A stretch of DNA of 64,000 nt, taken from contig NZ_JAAAYE010000026.1 in NCBI RefSeq assembly GCF_013282575.1, forward strand, positions 1 to 64,000, in the 5' to 3' direction. The notes under the pieces were generated by a model. It worked only from the letters and a program-made list of their open reading frames with translations. It searched no databases and was not told where the DNA came from. Made by a program: the position numbers and the translations under genes. This stretch comes from Paraburkholderia sp. NMBU_R16 (lineage in GTDB: Bacteria > Pseudomonadota > Gammaproteobacteria > Burkholderiales > Burkholderiaceae). Below are positions 1 through 7,326 of this stretch, piece by piece; position 1 is the stretch's first letter; every line of letters begins with the position of its first letter.

Positions 1-1092
1 ATGCAACATGCGCCGCGCGTCAATCAACAAACGCTTGTCAGCGTCAATCAACATCGGCATCATCAACCTCGCCGCGACATTCTCATCTTGTTTGTCGCGC
101 GTCTCTCATCCAGATTGTCGCGCCACAGCCAAAGCGCGTATCCGGTGGTCGAGCGCAGCGGCATCCTGTTCGCCTACATCGGGACCGGCGAACCGCCGGC
201 GTTCCCGAACTTCGATTGCTTCGCCGCGCCGGGCGAATACACGTTCGCCTTCAAAGGGCTGTTCGAATGCAACTGGCTGCAAGCGCTCGAAGTAGGCATC
301 GATCCGGCGCACGCATCGTTCCTGCATCGTTTTTTCGAAGACGAGGACGTGAGCGACAGCTACGGCAAGCAGTTTCGCGGCGCGTCGGCGGATTCGGACT
401 TGCCGATCACGAAGGTGCTGCGCGAATACGAGTCGCCCGAGATTCTCGTCAGTCCGGCTGACTATGGGCTTCGGCTGATCGCGAAGCGTCCGCTCGACGA
501 CACGCGCACGCACGTTCGCGTGACCAATGTCGTGTTTCCCCAGGCGTTCGTGATTCCAATGAGCGCGGAGATGACGATCACGCAATGGCATGTGCCCGTG
601 GACGACGAGAACTGTTACTGGTACGCGATCTTCACGAGCTTCGGCGCGCCGACCGACAAGGCACAGATGCGCGCGCAACGGCTCGAGCTGTACGAGCTGC
701 CCGATTACACATCGCGCAAGAACAAACGCAATCACTACGGCTTCGACATCGACGAGCAACAGACCCAGACCTACACGGGCATGGGCTTCGACATCAATGT
801 CCACGACCAGTGGGCCGTCGAATCGCAGGGGCCGATCCAAGACCGCACGCGTGAGCATCTGGGCACGACCGACAAGGGGATCATCGCCTACCGGCGTCTG
901 CTCGTCGACGCGATCGAGAAGACGCGCGCCGGCGAGAAGACGCTGATGATGATCGACGAACAGGAGGCGGCCCACCTGACGGGACCCGCATCGATCGACG
1001 GTATTGGCCCTGCCGATGGCTGGGACGACTATTGGAAGGCATCCGACGCGAAACGCCGCGATGCCGCACCGTGGCCCGCGCCGAAAGCTTGA
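1..1092 (+). pseudogene. Phthalate-dioxygenase-type ring-hydroxylating oxygenase alpha subunit, Rieske domain missing
   Basis: From about residue 45 (SAYPVVERSGILFAYIG) to the end this is the catalytic domain of a phthalate-type oxygenase. It has the mononuclear-iron helix QALEVGIDPAHASFLH, in which the two His are ligands in the family, and the tail block GPIQDRTREHLGTTDKG. In intact relatives the second Rieske pair (CxxHGW) lies about 32 residues before the AYP motif, so it should fall inside the first 41 codons. I read all three forward frames of bases 1-125 and find no CxH or CxxHGW. The 5' end is therefore unrelated sequence: a rearranged or truncated gene, or a join at the window edge. 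The cognate electron carriers lie downstream at 2614 and 2942. The substrate cannot be told. Confidence 0.75.
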
Positions 1093-1150
1093 GGACGGTC
1101 TGCTCAATCACGATGGAGGGCGCGGCCATTCAACTGCCGCGTGAAGCACG

Positions 1151-2587
1151 ATGTCTTTCATTGAAAACCACGGTTTGTGGACGGATGCGCAGCATGCCGC
1201 ATACGCCGAACTGCTCGACCGGCTGAAAAAAAGCGACGTGCAAGTGGTCCGCTTCTCGTTTCCCGATCAGCATGGACTGCTGCGCGGCAAGACGCTCGTC
1301 GTCGACGAGGCGATCAGCGCATTCAAGAGCGGTGTCACGCTGACTAGCACGCTGCTCGCCAAAGATACTTCGCACCGCACGGTGTTTCCCGTTTTCACCG
1401 CTGGCGGCGGCTTCGACATGCCTGAAATGCAAGGTGCGTGCGATACGTTGATGGTCGCCGATCCGGAAACCTTCCGGATTCTGCCGTGGGCACCGCATAC
1501 CGGATGGGTGCTCTGCGATGTCTATTTCCCGAACGGCAGGCCGGTGCCGTTCGGCACGCGTCATCTGTTTCGCCATGCGCTGGAGCGGCTCGGCAATCAC
1601 GGGTTCGAATTCGTGTCCGGTCTCGAAGTCGAGTTTCATGTCTTCAAGGTCACCGATCCGAACATGAGGCCCGAGCATTCCGGGCAACCAGGCATCCCGC
1701 CCGATGTCGAGCTGCTCTCGCATGGGTATCAGTATCTGACGGAACTGCGCTACGACGCCGTCGATCACGTGATGGAAATGCTCAGGCGCGGCATCGACGG
1801 GCTCGAGTTGCCCGTGCGCTCGCTCGAAGTCGAATACGGCCCGAGCCAGTTCGAGTTTACGTTCGCGCCGACCCGGGGCATCAAGAGTGCCGACGACATG
1901 ATTCTGTTTCGCAGCGCCGTCAAGCAGATCTGTCAGCGTAACGGTTATCACGCGACGTTCATGTGTCGCCCGCGCATCCCGAATGTCGTGTCGAGTGGAT
2001 GGCATCTGCATCAGTCTCTCGTGCATAGCGCGGACTGCAACAACGCGTTCATGCCGACGAATGCGGACGCGCCGCTCTCGATAGTCGGGCAGCGGTATCT
2101 CGCAGGCCTGCTCGCGCATGCACAAGGGGCAGCCGCACTGTCGACGCCGACCATCAACGGCTATCGCCGCTATCGGCCGTATTCGAATGCGCCCGATCGC
2201 GCGAACTGGGGATGCGATAACCGCGGCGTCATGCTGCGCGTACTAGGCGGACAAAACGACCCTGCGACGCGCATCGAGAACCGCATAGGCGAACCGGCCG
2301 CGAATCCCTATTTGTACTTCGGCTCGCAGGTGCTCTCGGGACTGGACGGACTCGGACGCAAGCTGGAACTGCCCGCGTCCGCCGATACCCCTTACGAAAC
2401 GCAGGCCGATGCGTTGCCGCGCACGTTGAGCGATGCGATCGCGGCGCTGCGTGCCGACGAATCGCTGCGCGAAGGATTCGGCAGCGCATTCATCGATTAC
2501 TTCTGCAAGCTGAAGGAAGCGGAGATCGACCGCTTCAATTTGGAAGTCACCGAGTGGGAACACCGCGAGTATTTCGAAACGTTCTGA
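1151..2587 (+). CDS. Glutamine synthetase family protein (gamma-glutamyl ligase type)
   Basis: 478 residues with the GS fold in order. The N-terminal beta-grasp (VRFSFPDQHGLLRGK, about 33-47) is followed by the metal-site strand GLEVEFHVF (E159, E161), EYGPSQFEF (228-236), the ATP-site block SSGWHLHQS (281-289, with H285 and H287), and NRIGEPAANPYLYFGSQVL near 375. These match GS-like ligases rather than housekeeping GlnA in several positions. Because it sits between an oxygenase and its electron-transfer partners, it may activate an amine substrate as a gamma-glutamylamide. That is known for the GS-like proteins of aniline-dioxygenase and isopropylamine pathways, but here it is inference. 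No glutamine amidotransferase partner is visible. The start at 1151 has only a weak ribosome site. Confidence 0.85.
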   Translation: MSFIENHGLWTDAQHAAYAELLDRLKKSDVQVVRFSFPDQHGLLRGKTLVVDEAISAFKSGVTLTSTLLAKDTSHRTVFPVFTAGGGFDMPEMQGACDTLMVADPETFRILPWAPHTGWVLCDVYFPNGRPVPFGTRHLFRHALERLGNHGFEFVSGLEVEFHVFKVTDPNMRPEHSGQPGIPPDVELLSHGYQYLTELRYDAVDHVMEMLRRGIDGLELPVRSLEVEYGPSQFEFTFAPTRGIKSADDMILFRSAVKQICQRNGYHATFMCRPRIPNVVSSGWHLHQSLVHSADCNNAFMPTNADAPLSIVGQRYLAGLLAHAQGAAALSTPTINGYRRYRPYSNAPDRANWGCDNRGVMLRVLGGQNDPATRIENRIGEPAANPYLYFGSQVLSGLDGLGRKLELPASADTPYETQADALPRTLSDAIAALRADESLREGFGSAFIDYFCKLKEAEIDRFNLEVTEWEHREYFETF

Positions 2588-2613
2588 TGGCGTTCCCATC
2601 GAGGAGAAATGTC

Positions 2614-2937
2614 ATGCCTATCGTTACCTATATCCTGCGCGACGGCGAGCGCCGCGAGATCGACGTACCCGCCGGCACGAGCGTGATGGAAGCCGCGATT
2701 CACGGCAACGTGCGCGGCATCGACGCGGAGTGCGGCGGCTGCCTGTCGTGCGCGACATGTCACGTTTATATCGATGCCGCCTCGACGGCGGCTTTGCCGT
2801 TGCCCGATGATTCCGAACTGGCATTGCTCGACGGCGTCGCCGGAGAGCGGCGTCCCGAAAGCCGCCTGAGCTGCCAACTCGTCGTCACGGCCGCGATGGA
2901 AGGGCTCGTCGTCCGCATTCCTCCGAGGCAAGGGTGA
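2614..2937 (+). CDS. 2Fe-2S ferredoxin (adrenodoxin/terpredoxin type)
   Basis: 107 residues. The cluster ligands C40, C46, C49 and C87 have the C-x5-C-x2-C...C spacing of vertebrate-type ferredoxins used by oxygenases, within CGGCLSCATCH. The ATG at 2614 is chosen because GAGGAG lies at 2601 at good spacing and the protein then starts exactly at the ferredoxin fold; an upstream in-frame ATG would add 20 residues that overlap the ligase gene. It sits 26 bases after the ligase and 4 bases before the reductase, so the three are surely co-transcribed. Expected role: to carry electrons from the FAD reductase at 2942 to the oxygenase. Confidence 0.93.
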   Translation: MPIVTYILRDGERREIDVPAGTSVMEAAIHGNVRGIDAECGGCLSCATCHVYIDAASTAALPLPDDSELALLDGVAGERRPESRLSCQLVVTAAMEGLVVRIPPRQG

Positions 2938-2941
2938 CATC

Positions 2942-4201
2942 ATGAATAGCACGCTTGTGGTAGTCGGGGCGTCGTATGCGGGCGTGCAGCTCGCGGCGTC
3001 AGCGCGCGAGCTCGGCTTTGACGGCCGTATCGTGCTGCTCGGCGACGAGCCCGATGCGCCTTACCAACGTCCGCCCTTATCGAAGGGCTTTTTGATGGGC
3101 AGCTTTGCGGAGCAGCGTTTACCGCTGCGTTCGCAGGCGTTTTTCGATGAAGAGAAGATCGAATGGATGCCGTCGATGCGCGCCACGCAGATCGACCGCG
3201 TGCGTCGCGAGATCGAACTGCACGACGGGTCGCGCATTGCGTACCGGCACCTTGCGCTGACGACGGGCGCGCGCGTGCGCAAGCTCGACTGTCCCGGCGC
3301 GACGCTTGACGCCGTCCATTACTTGCGCGATCTGCGCGACGCAAGGCGTCTCGCGCAGGCTGCGCGCGCGGCGCAGCGCGCGGTCGTGATCGGCGGCGGC
3401 TATATCGGTCTCGAAGCGGCGGCGGCACTTCGTCAGCAAGGGCTCGACGTGACGGTCGTCGAAACGCAGCCGCGTCTGCTTGCACGTGTGGCGTCGCCGT
3501 CGTTGTCCGCGTTCATGCTGCGTGCTCACACGGAGCAGGGCGTCGCGTTCGAGTTCGGATGCAAGGTGGTGGCGCTGCAGGAGACGGGTGAGGGCGTATC
3601 GGTCGAACTCGATGATCGTCAGCCGCTCGTTTGCGACCTCGTAGTGGTCGGTATCGGTGTGGTTCCAAATGCGGAGCTCGCCGCCGAGTGCGGGCTGAGC
3701 GTGGCGGACGGTGTCATGGTGGACGCGTGCGCTCGTACCAGCGATCCGTCGATCGTCGCCGCAGGCGATTGCGCTTCGTACGTTCCTCATTGGGCGCCGC
3801 CTGGCGCGCGCCCATGCCGAATCGAATCCGTGCAGAACGCGAACGACATGGCGAAAACGGCGGCGGCAACGATTGTCGGGCGGCCGCAGCCGTATCGCGC
3901 GCTGCCCTGGTTTTGGTCCGATCAATACGACCTGAAGCTGCAGATGGCCGGCGTGAATATGGGTTTCACCGACTACGCGATGCTCGGTTCCGTCGAAGAG
4001 AGACGTTTCTCGCTGTTCTATTTTCGCGATGACACGCTGATCGCCGTCGATAGCATCAACCGGCCGCAGGACCATATGTTCGCGCGAAAGCTTCTCGCAA
4101 ACGGCGCGCGAGTCACGCCGGAGGCGGTACGCGATCCCGCATTCGATCTGAAAACGCTCGCGAGCGGCGACGCGTATGCAAGCAACCGCAATGAAGTTTA
4201 G
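2942..4201 (+). CDS. FAD-dependent ferredoxin reductase of an oxygenase system
   Basis: 419 residues, normal for putidaredoxin/rhodocoxin reductase-type enzymes. The N-terminal FAD-binding GASYAG (9-14) is followed by PYQRPPLSKGFL, a second Rossmann motif GGGYIG for NADH, and the late FAD motif in which D of AAGDCASY contacts the flavin. The C-terminal domain holds WFWSDQYDLKLQMAG, typical of this family. It would pass electrons from NAD(P)H to the ferredoxin encoded 4 bases upstream. Its start is fixed by the tight spacing to that gene. Confidence 0.93.
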   Translation: MNSTLVVVGASYAGVQLAASARELGFDGRIVLLGDEPDAPYQRPPLSKGFLMGSFAEQRLPLRSQAFFDEEKIEWMPSMRATQIDRVRREIELHDGSRIAYRHLALTTGARVRKLDCPGATLDAVHYLRDLRDARRLAQAARAAQRAVVIGGGYIGLEAAAALRQQGLDVTVVETQPRLLARVASPSLSAFMLRAHTEQGVAFEFGCKVVALQETGEGVSVELDDRQPLVCDLVVVGIGVVPNAELAAECGLSVADGVMVDACARTSDPSIVAAGDCASYVPHWAPPGARPCRIESVQNANDMAKTAAATIVGRPQPYRALPWFWSDQYDLKLQMAGVNMGFTDYAMLGSVEERRFSLFYFRDDTLIAVDSINRPQDHMFARKLLANGARVTPEAVRDPAFDLKTLASGDAYASNRNEV

Positions 4202-4203
4202 GA

Positions 4204-4224
4204 CGATGCCAGCGGATGGCATCG
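4204..4224. repeat. Short perfect hairpin between reductase and permease genes
   Basis: CGATGCCA, a 5-base loop (GCGGA) and TGGCATCG form an 8-bp perfect stem just after the reductase stop. No T-tract follows, so it is more likely an mRNA-stabilising or processing hairpin than an intrinsic terminator. Confidence 0.4.
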
Positions 4225-4285
4225 ACCCGAACAGGAAGCGCTGACGTGGCAACGCCGGCAATTCAATTCCATCAGTGAGGATGCA

Positions 4286-5647
4286 ATGCAAGAGACCCGG
4301 ACTGTCGATATACAAACGCTCATCAACGAGCACCCTTTCTCCTTGTTTCAGTGGCTCGTATTTGCAATGTGCTTCGTCGTCGTGCTGATGGATGGCTTCG
4401 ATACGGCCGCGATCGGTTTTATCGCCCCTTCGTTGTTGTCGGAGTGGCATATCGGCAAGGCGGCGCTTGGGCCTGTGCTGAGCGCCGCGCTGTTCGGGCT
4501 CGCTTGCGGCGCTCTGCTTTCGGGGCCGGTGTCGGACAGGTACGGACGGCGCCTCGTGCTCACGTTGTCCGTACTGCTGTTCGGCGCGGCATGTCTTGCT
4601 TCGGCGTACGCTGGGAACTTGACCGCACTGACGACGCTGCGTTTCGTCACAGGCGTCGGACTCGGCGCCGCGATGCCGAACGCCGTCACGCTGATGAGCG
4701 AATATTGCCCTGACGGCCGGCGCGCCACGATCGTCAATCTGATGTTCTGCGGATTCCCCGTGGGCGCCGCCGTGGGTGGATTTCTCGCTGCCTGGATGAT
4801 TCCGCAGTTCGGCTGGCGCAGCGTTCTGCTGCTCGGCGGTGCAGTGCCGTTGCTGCTCGCCATTGTGCTCGCGTTCAGGTTGCCGGAGTCGATCCGTTAC
4901 ATGGTGGTGCGGCAGCAACGGGTCGAAAAAATTCGCAATGTGATGGCTCGCATCAGTGCGAACGCGCGCTTTGCCGATGCTTTCGTCATGCATGAACCGT
5001 TCAGCCGTGCAGCGGGACACGGCGGCATGCGTATCGTTCTGTCGCGTTCATTCATTCTCGGCACCGTGATGTTGTGGCTGTGCTACTTCATGGGGCTCGT
5101 CATCTTCTACGGACTGATCAACTGGATGCCAGTTTTGCTCAAGGAGGCGGGACTGAGCCCACAGCGCGCTGCGCTGGTGTCCGCACTGTTTCCGCTGGGC
5201 GGCTTGGGTACGGTGCTGTGCGGCATGCTGATGGACCGCTTCGATGCCAATCGTGTCGTGGCCGCCGCTTATGCATTCACTGCGATCAGCGTATGTGCGA
5301 TCGGCCAGGCAGTTGGGAATATCGGCCTGTTGGTGTGCGCGGTATTTATCGCGGGCGTGCTGATGAATACGGCGCAGGCGTCGATGCCCGCTCTCGCGGC
5401 TGCGTTCTATCCAACGGCGGGACGCGGCACGGGCGTCGCGTGGATGCTCGGCGTCGGGCGCTTCGGTGGCATCGCGGGATCGTTTCTCGTCGCGGAGTTG
5501 GCGCGGCGGCAGGTCGGTCTTCCTGGCATTTTCGCGATCGTTGCCGTTGCAGGCGCGCTAGCGTGTGTGGCCCTGGTGATCAAGCAAGCGGCCTGTTCGA
5601 GCGCCGGCGCACAGGTTAACGCGGAGAGCGAATCGCTCGCGCACTAA
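4286..5647 (+). CDS. MFS transporter, aromatic acid:H+ symporter (AAHS) type
   Basis: 453 residues with about 12 hydrophobic segments. The family signature MDGFDTAAIGFIAPSL lies in the first membrane segment and GPVSDRYGRR between segments 2 and 3. AAHS members (PcaK, BenK, MhpT and relatives) bring in aromatic acids, which fits its place after the oxygenase electron-transfer genes; the actual substrate is unknown. GTGAGGA a few bases upstream supports the ATG at 4286. The 84-base gap before it holds a small hairpin (4204-4224). Confidence 0.88.
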   Translation: MQETRTVDIQTLINEHPFSLFQWLVFAMCFVVVLMDGFDTAAIGFIAPSLLSEWHIGKAALGPVLSAALFGLACGALLSGPVSDRYGRRLVLTLSVLLFGAACLASAYAGNLTALTTLRFVTGVGLGAAMPNAVTLMSEYCPDGRRATIVNLMFCGFPVGAAVGGFLAAWMIPQFGWRSVLLLGGAVPLLLAIVLAFRLPESIRYMVVRQQRVEKIRNVMARISANARFADAFVMHEPFSRAAGHGGMRIVLSRSFILGTVMLWLCYFMGLVIFYGLINWMPVLLKEAGLSPQRAALVSALFPLGGLGTVLCGMLMDRFDANRVVAAAYAFTAISVCAIGQAVGNIGLLVCAVFIAGVLMNTAQASMPALAAAFYPTAGRGTGVAWMLGVGRFGGIAGSFLVAELARRQVGLPGIFAIVAVAGALACVALVIKQAACSSAGAQVNAESESLAH

Positions 5648-5763
5648 AGGCGAACATGCGGATCACTGGCAAGCATCGTTGCGCATTGGAGGGGATTGCT
5701 TCGCAGTGGATTGCGATCGTCGTCACGACGTTTCCTATAGTCGCGTCATCGTCGTATTTGTAT

Positions 5764-5770
5764 AGGAGGG
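5764..5770 (+). promoter_or_regulatory. Strong ribosome binding site for the TALE-like gene
   Basis: AGGAGGG, a near-perfect Shine-Dalgarno, sits about 7 bases before the ATG at 5778. It decides that start and argues that the gene is translated despite its unusual composition. The upstream region has no TTCG-N16-TTCG hrp box at the right spacing. Confidence 0.75.
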
Positions 5771-5777
5771 GCGTCTT

Positions 5778-6722
5778 ATGAGGGGTGTCAGTGATAGCAC
5801 ACCGGCCGGTTCGGGAGGTTTGCCGGATCCGCTCGGCGCGAACGGTGAAGGGGAAGCGCCTCGACCTCCCGCTCCCGTCGTTCGCGCGCAATCTCCGCTG
5901 ACAGATGGCTTGCTGCCGCGGGGGGAATCCGATGGACCTCGGACCGCATCGTTTGGAACGACCGATCGCGCCGCGCGGTCAGTCAGCGCGGGCAAGATGC
6001 GCGAGATTATCGATACTCTCGAATCGGAGCGAGCCGAACTCCGCTACGTTAAGCAACGCGTGAGCGAGATGATATCCGACTTGCTTTCGGACGGCTTTTC
6101 CACGGATGAGATCGCCGACATTGTCGAAACCCGTCCAAACGACGCATTGGCGACGCTACGCGTGCTGGCGTCGGGCGACCTCGATTTCGACGCATTCACG
6201 CGTGAACAGTGGTTCATGATCGCAAAAAACTGCGGCGCGGCGGCAGTTAGGGGAATAGTGGCGCACAGCGATGGGTTCGAGCGCTGGCCCGACGAACGCA
6301 AAGAGCGATTGGTGGCTGAACTGGCGAGAGGCGCGAACGACGAGGGGCCGATACCGTACAGGCCCGCAAAGCTCGTCGTAATCGCACGAATGCATGGCAT
6401 CGAAGCGCTGGAGGTACTGCACACCCATGCCGAGGCACTCGAGGGATGGGGCCATACACCGTATCAAATCTCTGAGATCGTAAAACACCATGGCGCGGAG
6501 GGATTGCAGGCACTGACCGATTTCTACAACTCGGAAACGGGGCAGCAGACGCGCGCTGTATTGACGCCCGAGATGATGACCGAAATCGTTAATTCTGAGA
6601 GCGGCCTTTTTAACCTGGAAACGCTCATCAGGGATTGGGAAAAGCTGAGGAGCTTGCACCCCAACGCAATTTGTACGAGAGTTTTGGGAGATGCCCTGCC
6701 TCCTCCATCCGGTTGGCAGTGA
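5778..6722 (+). CDS. Putative TALE-like helical-repeat protein
   Basis: 314 residues. Residues 1-70 are Pro/Gly/Ser-rich and look disordered, like a type III effector leader. From residue 107 I see about five 32-36-residue units, each beginning (F/L/Y/H)-(T/S/R) and carrying an I-(A/V)-x-x-x-G loop: 107 (FSTDEIADIV), 140 (FTREQWFMIAKNCG), 194 (YRPAKLVVIARMHG), 226 (HTPYQISEIVKHHG) and 262 (LTPEMMTEIVNSES). The order and spacing follow the TAL-effector N-terminal cryptic repeats and the first canonical repeats: compare LTPEQVVAIA and LLKIAKRGG of TALEs and the FSQxDIVKIAG units of Burkholderia BAT proteins. The base-contact loops would read NC, MH and HH. The second half has more A/T-rich codons than its neighbours, suggesting transfer. 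No operon partner is seen. Homology is inferred by eye, and DNA binding is unproven. Confidence 0.6.
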   Translation: MRGVSDSTPAGSGGLPDPLGANGEGEAPRPPAPVVRAQSPLTDGLLPRGESDGPRTASFGTTDRAARSVSAGKMREIIDTLESERAELRYVKQRVSEMISDLLSDGFSTDEIADIVETRPNDALATLRVLASGDLDFDAFTREQWFMIAKNCGAAAVRGIVAHSDGFERWPDERKERLVAELARGANDEGPIPYRPAKLVVIARMHGIEALEVLHTHAEALEGWGHTPYQISEIVKHHGAEGLQALTDFYNSETGQQTRAVLTPEMMTEIVNSESGLFNLETLIRDWEKLRSLHPNAICTRVLGDALPPPSGWQ

Positions 6723-6765
6723 AATCAGGCGCTGGGCCGCAGCGCGTGATCATAGCTTGTCCACG

Positions 6766-7059
6766 TCACATCGAACCGAGGGCGAAGCTGGACAGCGCGG
6801 CCACGTAGGCCCACGGAAAGATACCCCGCGCATGATTGTCGCTGAATACCAGCTGCATGCCGTAACCGGCCGACCGAATCTCCAGAACGGCTATATCGCG
6901 CGACACGACAGGCGTCGCTCCGCGTAGGCGAAGTCGTCGGCACTCGGCGCATGGGCACTGCATCCGCAGCGCATGCGCCGAGATCTGTTGTGCCGGTTCG
7001 TCGTTCCAATGCAGTGTCAACGCGTGTGCATTGAGCTCGATCGACCGTGGGTTCTTCAT
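6766..7059 (-). CDS. DUF971 (gamma-butyrobetaine hydroxylase N-terminal-like) protein
   Basis: 97 residues covering the whole DUF971 domain: SIELNAHALTLHW at the start, a CPCAEC cysteine cluster in the middle, and IRSAGYGMQLVFSDNHARGIFPW toward the end. Family members occur alone or fused to oxygenases and Fe-S scaffold proteins, and the cysteines are thought to bind zinc or iron. It is the last gene of a three-gene minus-strand operon, 6 bases after the ferredoxin gene, so it may help assemble or maintain the Fe-S flavoenzyme upstream. That link is inference. Confidence 0.85.
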   Translation of the reverse strand: MKNPRSIELNAHALTLHWNDEPAQQISAHALRMQCPCAECRRLRLRGATPVVSRDIAVLEIRSAGYGMQLVFSDNHARGIFPWAYVAALSSFALGSM

Positions 7060-7065
7060 GGCTCG

Positions 7066-7311
7066 CTAGCGCAACAAATACGGAATATCGACCTTGACCG
7101 CGCCGGTTGGGCAGTCCTGTTCGCACGGCATGCAGTACCAGCATTCGTCGAATTGCATATATGCCTTGCCCTTGCTGACGTCTATCGCGAGCAAATCGAG
7201 TGGGCAGACATCGACGCAGACCGTGCAGCCTTTATCGGCGATGCATTTGCTTTCGTCGATCGTGACGGGCGCCGTGCTTCGGTGAAGAATGTCATGCGGG
7301 GTATACGACAT
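7066..7311 (-). CDS. Dicluster 4Fe-4S ferredoxin, AprB-like
   Basis: 81 residues with two cysteine clusters. The first, CIADKGCTVCVDVCP, has an insertion between its first cysteines as in adenylylsulfate reductase beta subunits; the second is CWYCMPCEQDCP. It begins 15 bases after the flavoprotein gene and ends just before the DUF971 gene, so it is the likely electron-transfer partner of the flavoprotein. Unlike AprB of sulfate reducers it lacks the long C-terminal tail. Confidence 0.88.
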   Translation of the reverse strand: MSYTPHDILHRSTAPVTIDESKCIADKGCTVCVDVCPLDLLAIDVSKGKAYMQFDECWYCMPCEQDCPTGAVKVDIPYLLR

Positions 7312-7326
7312 AGGACTTTTCTCCGT

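Noticed and set aside
18-52. 12-base direct repeat GCGTCAATCAAC at 18-29 and 41-52
   Set aside because: Only two copies and at the window edge, so not a CRISPR or clear mobile-element end; noted only as part of the odd 5' sequence of the oxygenase remnant.
3119-5020. A 633-codon open frame on the minus strand
   Set aside because: It lies antisense to the reductase and permease genes, has arginine/histidine-rich low-quality composition and no family motifs; a GC-codon shadow.
5700-5723. Possible hrp_II box (TTCG-N16-TTCG) upstream of the TALE-like gene
   Set aside because: TTCG is present at 5700 but the second half at the required spacing reads TCGT, so the motif is not met.
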